From contig JACPOX010000294.1 of NCBI GenBank assembly GCA_016191305.1, forward strand, positions 1-5,987: 5,987 bases of DNA, given 5' to 3'. Below, piece by piece: positions 1-5,302 of the stretch. The DNA comes from Legionella longbeachae (GTDB lineage: Bacteria; Pseudomonadota; Gammaproteobacteria; Legionellales; Legionellaceae). The position numbers and the translations under genes are program-made. How positions within the stretch are numbered: position 1 is the stretch's first letter; every line of letters begins with the position of its first letter. The notes under the pieces were generated by a model. The model was not told where the DNA came from. It saw only the letters and a list, made by a program, of their open reading frames with translations, and ran no database searches.

Positions 1-1159
1 ATTTAAACGCAATTTGTCCTGATATTTCATTACCACCAAGAGAGTGCATTTGTTCTTGCAACAAACGTAAACCTTGATCAAGGGTACGAGTAAATTGATT
101 TTCTTCCTGAGTAAGAATTTTTTCTATATGTGTTTGAAATTTTATTAATTCTGGATAAGCATCACCCATAACTTCAATTAAAGGTTGCACCAATTTTGGA
201 AAAAAAGGAGTTGGCAAACCTAGTTTATTTCCATGTCTTATCGCACGCCTAATAATTCTACGTAGAACATAACCCCGGCCTTCATTACCGGGTAAAACTC
301 CATCAGCAATTAAAAAAGCACAAGAGCGAATATGATCAGCAATCACTTTTAAAGAAGTATGTTGTAAATCTATATTATTTCCAAGCTTCGCTATAGATTG
401 AATTAAATACTGGAAAATATCAATTTCATAATTGCTGTGTACACCTTGAACTACTGCAGCAAGTCGTTCCAATCCCATGCCTGTATCAACAGAGGGCTTA
501 GGCAATGGATGAAGAGTACCTTCTTTATCCCGGTTAAACTGCATAAATACCAGGTTCCAAATTTCAATATATCGATCCCCATCTTCTTCGGGACTTCCTG
601 GTGGGCCACCAGGAATTTCAGCACCATGATCATAAAAAATTTCAGTGCAAGGACCACAAGGACCGGTATCCCCCATTGACCAAAAATTATCTTTTTCCCC
701 GCAACGGGAAAAACGCTCTGCTGAAACGTTCATTTCTTTCAGCCAAATGTCTTCTGCTTCCTGATCTTCTTTGTAAACAGTAACCCACAAACGCTCTTCA
801 GGTAAATGTAATACTTGAGTTAAGAATTCCCAGGCAAATCTTATTGCTTCTCGCTTAAAATAATCACCAAAACTAAAATTCCCCAGCATCTCAAAAAAAG
901 TATGATGTCTTGCTGTGTAACCAACATTTTCCAAATCATTATGTTTGCCACCAGCACGTACACAGCGTTGAGCAGTCACTGCTCGTTGATAAGAACGAGT
1001 TTCAAGTCCTAAAAATAAATCCTTAAATTGCACCATACCTGCATTGGTAAACAATAGAGTAGGATCATTAGCAGGAATTAAAGAGCTAGTCTCTACTAAT
1101 TGATGAGCACGTTGTGTGAAATAATCAAAGAAGGCTTTTCTAATTTCAGAACTTTTCAT
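1..1159 (-). CDS. alaS: Alanyl-tRNA synthetase, N-terminal part (cut by window edge)
   Basis: AlaRS charges tRNA-Ala with alanine in the cytoplasm and is a class II synthetase. I translated the minus strand from the ATG at 1159-1157 and found 386 uninterrupted codons running off the left edge. The family is usually near 870 residues, so this is the catalytic domain and a little more. Class II motif 1 lies around residues 28-46 ([17 protein letters not shown]), motif 2 around 84-99 ([16 protein letters not shown]) and motif 3 around 223-235 ([13 protein letters not shown]). The segment at 290-309 ([20 protein letters not shown]) is also typical of AlaRS. The last visible residues, SGQIAFK, match the point where the family continues into an LYDTYGFP-like stretch. 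The ribosome binding site is weak (TTAGAAA just before the ATG). It follows recX by 72 bases on the same strand and is probably co-transcribed with recA-recX. No frameshift was seen. Confidence 0.98.
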   Translation of the reverse strand, partial: MKSSEIRKAFFDYFTQRAHQLVETSSLIPANDPTLLFTNAGMVQFKDLFLGLETRSYQRAVTAQRCVRAGGKHNDLENVGYTARHHTFFEMLGNFSFGDYFKREAIRFAWEFLTQVLHLPEERLWVTVYKEDQEAEDIWLKEMNVSAERFSRCGEKDNFWSMGDTGPCGPCTEIFYDHGAEIPGGPPGSPEEDGDRYIEIWNLVFMQFNRDKEGTLHPLPKPSVDTGMGLERLAAVVQGVHSNYEIDIFQYLIQSIAKLGNNIDLQHTSLKVIADHIRSCAFLIADGVLPGNEGRGYVLRRIIRRAIRHGNKLGLPTPFFPKLVQPLIEVMGDAYPELIKFQTHIEKILTQEENQFTRTLDQGLRLLQEQMHSLGGNEISGQIAFK

Positions 1160-1200
1160 TTTCTAATCAACACCAGTTTTAGTTAATTTGATTATCCTCT

Positions 1201-1214
1201 CTCTCATTGGAGAG
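1201..1214 (-). other. Small hairpin in the recX-alaS gap
   Basis: CTCTC (1201-1205) and GAGAG (1210-1214) form a perfect 5-bp stem with a 4-base loop, about 18 bases downstream of the recX stop codon in the direction of transcription. No T-run follows on the minus strand, so it does not read as an intrinsic terminator. It may be an mRNA processing or stability element, or chance. Confidence 0.25.
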
Positions 1215-1231
1215 TTAAGGCTACGATTTTT

Positions 1232-1675
1232 TCAATAGAGCTCTAATTCCTTTTTCAGCAGAGCAATCGTATCCATACTAAATCCACGATAAAGCAAAAA
1301 ACGCTGATATTTTTGCAGTTCATCAAAAGACAAATCAAGTTGCCCTTTACTTTTTTTCTGCCAAACATCCAAAGCATAAGTTAGCCAATTATCTTGCTCT
1401 TGCTGTAATATCCAGTGAATTAATTCCTTATCTATGCCTTTGCTGCTTAATTTCTGGCTTATTTTCAAAGGTCCATAACCCTGGCGAATACGTGAACGAC
1501 TATATGCCTCAACAAAGCGACTATCATTTTGTAAGTCCAATTGCTGGCATGCATCCAACACTTCTTTTATTTCTACAGGGCTATACCCTTTTTGTTTTAA
1601 TTTATCACAAAGCTCTATCGCACTATGCTCGCGCCTAGATAACAGGCGCACTGCACTATCAAATGCTTTAGTCAT
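1232..1675 (-). CDS. recX: RecX, modulator of RecA
   Basis: RecX binds RecA filaments and limits filament extension and recombinase activity. With the start at 1675 the protein has 147 residues, normal for the family, and begins [18 protein letters not shown]. The tandem three-helix repeats of RecX are visible: [12 protein letters not shown] with [12 protein letters not shown] (about 11-36), [20 protein letters not shown] (62-81) and [16 protein letters not shown] (122-137). The frame is open upstream to an ATG at 1714, but those 13 extra residues ([13 protein letters not shown]) lie inside recA and do not resemble RecX. The chosen ATG overlaps the recA stop by 8 bases (ATGACTAA), a classical translational-coupling arrangement that would keep RecX low relative to RecA. 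No strong Shine-Dalgarno precedes it, which also favours coupling. Confidence 0.96.
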   Translation of the reverse strand: MTKAFDSAVRLLSRREHSAIELCDKLKQKGYSPVEIKEVLDACQQLDLQNDSRFVEAYSRSRIRQGYGPLKISQKLSSKGIDKELIHWILQQEQDNWLTYALDVWQKKSKGQLDLSFDELQKYQRFLLYRGFSMDTIALLKKELELY

Positions 1676-2717
1676 CAATGGTCTCAAAATCCTCTTCTGT
1701 AGTAACAGCTGCAAGCATAGGCTGTTTATTTTCTAACAGTTCACTACGAATTTGCTGTTCAAGAGTCGCAGCGATTTGAGGTTTTTCCTTCAAGTACAAG
1801 CGAACATTCTCCTTACCTTGACCAATTTTCTCTCCCTTGTAACTATACCAAGCACCTGATTTTTCAATCAAATTGAGTTGCACAGCCAAGTTGATAATTT
1901 CACTTTCACGAGAAATTCCCTCGTTATACAAAATATCAAATTCGGTCATCTTAAATGGAGGCGCTACTTTATTCTTGACCACCTTAACTCGTGTTTCACT
2001 ACCTAAAACTTCTTCGCCTTTTTTAATTGAACCAATTCGACGTATATCCAAACGAACTGAGGCATAAAATTTCAATGCATTCCCACCAGTGGTTGTTTCA
2101 GGGCTACCAAACATCACCCCAATTTTCATACGAATCTGATTAATGAAAATCACCAAAGTATTGGAACGCTTGATATTAGCAGTCAATTTACGTAAAGCTT
2201 GAGACATAAGTCGAGCTTGTAAGCCAACATGGGAATCACCCATTTCCCCTTCAATTTCTGCCTTTGGAGTTAATGCGGCAACAGAGTCAACAATAATCAC
2301 ATCCACAGCAGCAGAACGTACCAACATATCTGTAATTTCCAGCGCTTGCTCGCCAGTATCAGGTTGAGAAACCAGTAATTCATCAACATTAACACCCAGT
2401 TTTTGTGCATAACTTGGATCTAAGGCATGTTCTGCATCAATAAATGCAGCAGTACCACCTGATTTTTGGCATTCTGCAATAACTTGTAAGGTCAATGTGG
2501 TTTTACCAGAAGACTCTGGGCCATAAATTTCAACAATACGTCCCTTGGGTAAACCACCAATTCCCAAGGCGATATCCAATCCTAAAGAACCTGTCGAAAT
2601 GGCTTCAATATCTCGGGATACAGTACTGTCTCCCATACGCATCACGGATCCTTTACCGAATTGACGTTCAATTTGCGAGAGAGCGGCGGATAATGCTTTT
2701 TGTTTATTTTCTTCCAT
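1668..2717 (-). CDS. recA: RecA recombinase
   Basis: RecA polymerises on single-stranded DNA and catalyses ATP-dependent homologous pairing and strand exchange in recombinational repair; in naturally competent bacteria it also integrates incoming DNA. The 349-residue product is full length. Visible landmarks are the Walker A motif GPESSGKTT (66-74), Walker [11 protein letters not shown] (140-149), DNA-binding loop L1 around EGEMGDSH (156-163), loop L2 around 195-212 ([18 protein letters not shown]), and an acidic tail, EEDFETIDD (341-349). The region around 330-345 is the least family-like part, as expected for the variable C-terminus. The start at 2717 gives the canonical [23 protein letters not shown] opening and has only a modest GGA-type ribosome binding site. 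It has its own promoter (2751-2779) and overlaps recX. Its usual upstream partner pncC/cinA is displaced by two opposite-strand genes. Confidence 0.99.
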   Translation of the reverse strand: MEENKQKALSAALSQIERQFGKGSVMRMGDSTVSRDIEAISTGSLGLDIALGIGGLPKGRIVEIYGPESSGKTTLTLQVIAECQKSGGTAAFIDAEHALDPSYAQKLGVNVDELLVSQPDTGEQALEITDMLVRSAAVDVIIVDSVAALTPKAEIEGEMGDSHVGLQARLMSQALRKLTANIKRSNTLVIFINQIRMKIGVMFGSPETTTGGNALKFYASVRLDIRRIGSIKKGEEVLGSETRVKVVKNKVAPPFKMTEFDILYNEGISRESEIINLAVQLNLIEKSGAWYSYKGEKIGQGKENVRLYLKEKPQIAATLEQQIRSELLENKQPMLAAVTTEEDFETIDD

Positions 2718-2750
2718 AGTATTTTCCAGGTAGTTATTTGCAAGGATAAA

Positions 2751-2779
2751 ATTATCACACAGATAGACACAAGCAGCAA
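2751..2779 (-). promoter_or_regulatory. recA promoter (extended -10), no LexA box seen
   Basis: On the minus strand there is a -35-like TTGCTG (2779-2774), a 17-base spacer, and GATAAT (2756-2751). The TG of an extended -10 is correctly placed (TGTGATAAT). The -10 matches consensus at 5 of 6 positions and the -35 at only 3 of 6. It ends about 33 bases before the recA ATG. I found no CTGT-N8-ACAG operator between 2718 and 2860. That would fit the reported absence of LexA and a classical SOS response in Legionella pneumophila. Predicted only from consensus matching. Confidence 0.6.
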
Positions 2780-2801
2780 ACCGATTATCCTAATTTGGCA
2801 A

Positions 2802-2830
2802 TTGAATGTGATTAATTAATGAACTAATAT
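2802..2830 (+). promoter_or_regulatory. Candidate promoter of the 271-residue orphan gene
   Basis: TTGAAT (2802-2807), a 17-base spacer and TAATAT (2825-2830) give a sigma-70-like promoter about 30 bases upstream of the ATG at 2861, divergent from the recA promoter. Each hexamer matches consensus at only 4 of 6 positions and the surroundings are so AT-rich that chance matches are likely. The -10 lies inside a perfect palindrome at 2825-2840. Confidence 0.4.
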
Positions 2831-2840
2831 TTAAATATTA
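2825..2840. repeat. 16-bp AT-only palindrome in the divergent intergenic region
   Basis: TAATATTTAAATATTA is a perfect palindrome covering the candidate -10 and likely start site of the downstream gene. A shorter palindrome (ATTAATTAAT) sits at 2811-2820. The heptamer AACTAAT occurs as a direct repeat at 2822-2828 and 2842-2848, 20 bases apart, which is about two helical turns. Together these could be an operator for a dimeric regulator. The strong AT bias makes chance palindromes common, so function is uncertain. Confidence 0.4.
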
Positions 2841-2860
2841 AAACTAATTGTAAATATATT

Positions 2861-3676
2861 ATGAAAACAAACCTGGATTCCAACTCATCTCTGCAAGAAG
2901 AGATGATTAATAAATTATCTTCCTGTTTAATCACCCTTCAGGGGATTGATCATACATATGAAACCGCCACTAACACTACAGGCGTTTTAAATGCTGTACG
3001 TGTGGAGCAGGGTGAATATGCTGTCCTTCTAAATTCTTTAGAGAAATATGATACGGGCACCTTTGAAGAAGATATACAAGGTTGGTCAATTGATCCGGGT
3101 AATGTAATATTATCTGCGGAAATAAGAATAGCTTTTAACTTGATTAAAAATGAAGTTGAAAAACAGCGAATCCTGATGTTTAACAAGTTACGCGTTCATA
3201 TAAATGAAATTACGTTATGTAACAAATTAATTTCTATAGTTCCAATTTTTGTTGGATGGGGAGCAGACAATTTAAATGATAAAATAGTTGAATTTTTAAT
3301 TAATTTATCCACAAACAATTTATATGAAACAAATCAAGCAGCAATGCTTAATCAAGTCCGATTAGAATTTAATAAGTCCTCTCAATATCCTCTAATGAAA
3401 GAGATAATTCCAATAATTAGCGCTCTTTATAATATAGATGAAAAATATTTATATACAAATTTACATCACTTTAGTGAGGTGGACTTTTTGTCATATGGAG
3501 TGGATGTTAGCTCTAAAACTTTAGCCTCTATACTAAATCAAGCACAAATAGAAACAAATCCGTGTCTTAATACCATTGAAATTTTAAAGCTTGAATCACA
3601 AAAAAACATCTTCTCAAATTCAAGTGATTTAATAGATAGTTTATGTACCATCTCACTTACAAAATATATTAGGTAG
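2861..3676 (+). CDS. Orphan protein of 271 residues, possible secreted effector
   Basis: I do not recognise this family. The protein looks soluble and mostly helical, rich in Asn, Ile, Leu and Ser. It has no signal peptide and no clear membrane helix; the most hydrophobic stretch, around 123-133 (LISIVPIFVGW), is too short to span a membrane. No catalytic motif or repeat was found. The C-terminus is polar with scattered hydrophobic residues and ends LCTISLTKYIR. The ATG at 2861 has no visible Shine-Dalgarno, so weak initiation or a different start is possible. An in-frame ATG 14 codons later (2903) is an alternative. Coding regions are AT-rich: the stretches 3181-3240 and 3421-3480 each have 14 G/C in 60, against 23 in 60 at 2161-2220 in recA, which suggests horizontal acquisition. 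It lies between recA and pncC on the opposite strand, followed by an ankyrin gene. If this is Legionella, a Dot/Icm substrate is an inference worth testing. Confidence 0.75.
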   Translation: MKTNLDSNSSLQEEMINKLSSCLITLQGIDHTYETATNTTGVLNAVRVEQGEYAVLLNSLEKYDTGTFEEDIQGWSIDPGNVILSAEIRIAFNLIKNEVEKQRILMFNKLRVHINEITLCNKLISIVPIFVGWGADNLNDKIVEFLINLSTNNLYETNQAAMLNQVRLEFNKSSQYPLMKEIIPIISALYNIDEKYLYTNLHHFSEVDFLSYGVDVSSKTLASILNQAQIETNPCLNTIEILKLESQKNIFSNSSDLIDSLCTISLTKYIR

Positions 3677-3705
3677 GTTTGACAGTTGAATTATATATAG
3701 CCTCA

Positions 3706-3755
3706 CCCACTTAGTTTTAGACGAGGCTTGCAAACAAAGTATAAAGCTAAGTGGG
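3706..3755 (+). repeat. Long inverted repeat (14-bp stem) between the two accessory genes
   Basis: CCCACTTAGTTTTA (3706-3719) pairs with TAAAGCTAAGTGGG (3742-3755) over 14 positions, 13 Watson-Crick and one G-U (3715 with 3746). The loop is 22 bases. The outer nine pairs are perfect. It begins 30 bases after the orphan gene stop. No T-run follows either arm, so it is not a standard intrinsic terminator. It could be a transcript-end structure, a miniature repeat, or part of the leader of the ankyrin gene. Confidence 0.7.
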
Positions 3756-3757
3756 CG

Positions 3758-3773
3758 GCGCTATACGAGGCGC
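3758..3773 (+). repeat. Second small hairpin and ACGAGGC direct repeat
   Basis: GCGC (3758-3761) and GCGC (3770-3773) bracket an 8-base loop immediately after the larger hairpin. The heptamer ACGAGGC occurs in the loop of the larger hairpin (3721-3727) and again here (3765-3771). Local GC content jumps compared with the flanking genes. This suggests that 3700-3780 is a discrete element rather than random spacer, though no known element was identified. Confidence 0.35.
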
Positions 3774-3799
3774 GAAAGACTGATTTAGGATAATAAGAT

Positions 3800-3805
3800 A
3801 GGTGG
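3800..3805 (+). promoter_or_regulatory. Ribosome binding site deciding the ankyrin gene start
   Basis: AGGTGG (3800-3805) differs from AGGAGG at one position and lies 5 bases before the ATG at 3811 and 8 bases before the ATG at 3814. It overlaps the GTG at 3802, the most upstream possible start in this frame, and therefore argues for one of the downstream ATG codons. Confidence 0.6.
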
Positions 3806-3810
3806 CTTAT

Positions 3811-4263
3811 ATGATGATGTTCCGTAATGATAAAACGAAAAATAATGAAAACATTGATGAAGAAAGAAAACAATTAAATATACTTTGTTATAGTGCGGAT
3901 GTGGATAGTATCGATGATTTCTTAAAAAATAATAATGTTGAGCTGAACTATAATGGTGGCGAGCCATTAATTTTTGCTATCAGAAGCATGGTAGATTTGT
4001 ATCCATCTGCCTCCCCAGTAAGCTGTTTAAACTCTTTTAAAAAATTAGTGGAGAACGGAGCAGACATTCATATCAATGATGATTTACCAATAAAATATGC
4101 CATGAGAAAAGGCGTACATATTATAGTTCAGTACTTGCTCGAAAATGGTAGGGATTTTCAGCTAGATGAGAATGAAGTTATGGATTACTTAGAACAAAAT
4201 GATGACTTAGATCCTAAGATACGGCGGCAATTAACTGCATTCACCCCGAAAATTCGCAATTAG
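3811..4263 (+). CDS. Small ankyrin-repeat protein, possible effector
   Basis: Ankyrin repeats are helix-turn-helix modules that mediate protein-protein contacts. With the ATG at 3811 the product has 150 residues. Three degenerate repeats are visible: a first at about 19-47 (LNILCYSADVDSIDDFLKNN), a second at 49-88 (GGEPLIFAIR ... FKKLVENGADIHI) with roughly ten extra residues in the middle, and a third at 89-118 (DDLPIKYAMRKGVHIIVQYL, then LENGRDFQ). The N-terminus is charged (RNDKTKNNENIDEERK) and the C-terminus is basic (FTPKIRN). There is no signal peptide, membrane helix or catalytic domain. The frame opens at a GTG at 3802, but the AGGTGG at 3800-3805 favours 3811 or 3814. The gene follows the orphan gene by 134 bases and converges on pncC with only 10 bases between stop codons. 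Ankyrin proteins are frequent among Legionella Dot/Icm effectors; secretion here is inference. Confidence 0.82.
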   Translation: MMMFRNDKTKNNENIDEERKQLNILCYSADVDSIDDFLKNNNVELNYNGGEPLIFAIRSMVDLYPSASPVSCLNSFKKLVENGADIHINDDLPIKYAMRKGVHIIVQYLLENGRDFQLDENEVMDYLEQNDDLDPKIRRQLTAFTPKIRN

Positions 4264-4273
4264 ACATAATAGC

Positions 4274-4765
4274 TTAAGCAAAAGAGTCCATATATAAAAG
4301 AATACCGGACAATGCCTCTTGGCATGCGGCAAGACGAATATCTTGTCTGTTTCCAATAAATTGGTGTCTTGAAGTCGTTGATTCCCTGTCTAAAGCAGCC
4401 CATCCCAAACATACTGTCCCCACTGGTTTATCTATACTGCCTCCATCTGGACCAGCAATGCCAGTAACAGCAACAGCAATTTGAGCCGCGCTATGTTGCA
4501 ACGCCCCTTTAGCCATAGCCTTTGCAACAGGTTCACTCACCGCACCATACTCTTCTAGTAAATGTCTTGGAACAGAAAGCATCTCTTCTTTCGCCAAATT
4601 ACTATAAGTAACAAAGCCTCGTTCAAACCATACTGAACTTCCGGGAACTTCCGTAAGCAAACTTGCAATGAGCCCGCCAGTACAGGATTCTGCAGTCACC
4701 AATTGCCAATTATGTTTCTTTAGAACTGATGCGATTTGTTTGATTAACTGCTGAAAAGAGTTCAT
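4274..4765 (-). CDS. pncC: Nicotinamide-nucleotide amidase (CinA C-terminal domain type)
   Basis: PncC deamidates nicotinamide mononucleotide to nicotinic acid mononucleotide, returning it to NAD synthesis in the cytoplasm. The 163 residues match a stand-alone CinA C-terminal domain; the N-terminal MoCF-like domain of full CinA proteins is absent, as is usual for this short form. Visible signatures are TAESCTGGLIAS (24-35), with the probable catalytic Ser27, the segment SSVWFERGFVTYSN (43-56), and VTGIAGPDGGSIDKPVGTVCLGW (100-122). The start at 4765 gives the normal family N-terminus, although only a weak GGA-type ribosome binding site precedes it. In many gammaproteobacteria this gene is directly upstream of recA; here two opposite-strand genes intervene. 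Older annotations may call it cinA, ygaD or a competence-damage protein. Confidence 0.95.
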   Translation of the reverse strand: MNSFQQLIKQIASVLKKHNWQLVTAESCTGGLIASLLTEVPGSSVWFERGFVTYSNLAKEEMLSVPRHLLEEYGAVSEPVAKAMAKGALQHSAAQIAVAVTGIAGPDGGSIDKPVGTVCLGWAALDRESTTSRHQFIGNRQDIRLAACQEALSGILLYMDSFA

Positions 4766-4819
4766 GGATAGTCCAGGATAAATCTGAGCTATGATCAGTT
4801 AAGAGTTTTGTAGTTTGAA

Positions 4820-4912
4820 CCATAGGTCTAATGGCACTACTTTAAAACTTACTCCCAGGTTCGAGGTTTATCCACGGGATCTAGAAATCTCGTTTTTAAC
4901 CCAGACCTATGG
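4820..4912. repeat. Nested inverted repeat between pncC and the lipoprotein gene
   Basis: CCATAGGTCT (4820-4829) and AGACCTATGG (4903-4912) are a perfect 10-bp inverted repeat, 73 bases apart. Inside it CGAGGTTT (4862-4869) pairs with AAATCTCG (4885-4892) with one G-U. Inside that ATCC (4870-4873) pairs with GGAT (4877-4880) around a 3-base loop. The three-level nesting predicts a cloverleaf-like arm structure in RNA or cruciform DNA. No coding sequence explains it. It could be a small structured RNA or one copy of a dispersed non-coding repeat. Confidence 0.65.
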
Positions 4913-4939
4913 ATCCCGCGGAGAAACCGCGGGACGTAG
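4907..4939. repeat. GC-rich palindrome, probable repetitive extragenic element
   Basis: TCCCGCGG (4914-4921) and CCGCGGGA (4927-4934) form a perfect 8-bp stem with loop AGAAA. CTATG (4907-4911) pairs further with CGTAG (4935-4939), including one U-G and skipping two bases (4912-4913), giving 13 pairs in total. The composition is far more GC-rich than the surroundings. Neither strand has a T-run after it, so an intrinsic terminator is unlikely. Short GC palindromes of this kind occur as dispersed intergenic repeats in many gammaproteobacteria; copy number here is unknown. Its outer pairs compete with the 4820-4829/4903-4912 stem. Confidence 0.7.
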
Positions 4940-5001
4940 AGATGGATTAAATAACCCTAGTTCCAACCTACAGTTTAACCGTCTTTACTCAGACAAAAAT
5001 C

Positions 5002-5190
5002 TTAATGGTTTTGGCCATCTGGAGTAGTATTTTCAGGGGCTGGTTGGGGTTGAGTTTGATCTTGCGCTGGTTGTGTAGTAACTGTGGTTTCAGTAGTTGT
5101 TGTTGGTGCTGGCTTGTTACCATTTTCGCCACAAGCAGTTAATGATAAAGCCAAAAAACCAGTTGCAACAATTAGAGCTAAACGGTTCAT
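5002..5190 (-). CDS. Small secreted lipoprotein, Pro/Thr/Gln-rich
   Basis: The 62-residue product starts with a type II signal peptide: MNR, a hydrophobic core (LALIVATGFLALS) and a lipobox LTAC with the lipidated Cys at position 20. The mature part is only 43 residues and low in complexity (NKPAPTTTTETTVTTQPAQD, then a Gln/Pro-rich tail), with no folded domain evident, so it is probably a disordered, lipid-anchored envelope peptide. The residue after the Cys is Gly, so no Asp+2 inner-membrane retention signal is present. A strong Shine-Dalgarno, GGGAGAAG (5202-5195), sits 4 bases before the ATG, which supports real translation despite the small size. An extended -10 promoter candidate lies upstream. 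It has no clear functional link to pncC or the alcohol dehydrogenase. Function unknown. Confidence 0.88.
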   Translation of the reverse strand: MNRLALIVATGFLALSLTACGENGNKPAPTTTTETTVTTQPAQDQTQPQPAPENTTPDGQNH

Positions 5191-5232
5191 AATTCTTCTC
5201 CCTATTAATTTAATTTTTTTAATTACCTTTAG

Positions 5233-5241
5233 ATTCTAGCA
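5233..5241 (-). promoter_or_regulatory. Extended -10 promoter of the lipoprotein gene
   Basis: On the minus strand TGCTAGAAT (5241-5233) matches the extended -10 consensus TGnTATAAT with one mismatch, 42 bases upstream of the lipoprotein ATG. No good -35 hexamer was found at 16-18 bases, which extended -10 promoters can tolerate. It suggests the lipoprotein is expressed independently of the dehydrogenase gene before it. Confidence 0.5.
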
Positions 5242-5302
5242 AATAAATTACAATTCAACCATGACCTATTGATATTTCAGTAAAATAATAAACAATCTCT
5301 AG

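Noticed and set aside
437..783. Open frames on both strands inside 437-783
   Set aside because: They lie within the uninterrupted alaS coding sequence in other frames and have no family resemblance.
1676..1714. Upstream ATG giving recX a 13-residue extension
   Set aside because: The extension lies within recA, does not look like RecX, and the ATG at 1675 gives the normal length and a coupling overlap.
1873..2067. Plus-strand open frame inside recA
   Set aside because: Antisense shadow of the conserved recA sequence.
2950..3186. Minus-strand open frame inside the orphan gene
   Set aside because: Antisense to a longer frame with its own promoter candidate; nothing recognisable in its product.
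3679..3684. Perfect -35 hexamer TTGACA after the orphan gene
   Set aside because: No acceptable -10 at 16-18 bases; the nearby TATATA is only about 7-9 bases away.
3706..3755. Intrinsic terminator for the orphan gene
   Set aside because: The stem is strong but no T-run follows; the downstream bases are GC-rich.
3785..3967. Minus-strand open frame over the ankyrin gene start
   Set aside because: Antisense shadow with His/Tyr-rich low-complexity product and no ribosome binding support.
4858..4866. tRNA-like T-loop motif GGTTCGAGG
   Set aside because: No acceptor stem, anticodon arm or CCA end can be assembled around it; the surrounding pairings are different.
4907..4939. GC-rich hairpin as terminator for pncC or the lipoprotein
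   Set aside because: No T-run on either strand, and it lies upstream of pncC rather than after it.
4815..5027. 70-codon plus-strand frame starting at TTG across the palindromes
   Set aside because: TTG start without a clear Shine-Dalgarno, runs through the hairpin elements, and its end is antisense to the lipoprotein gene.
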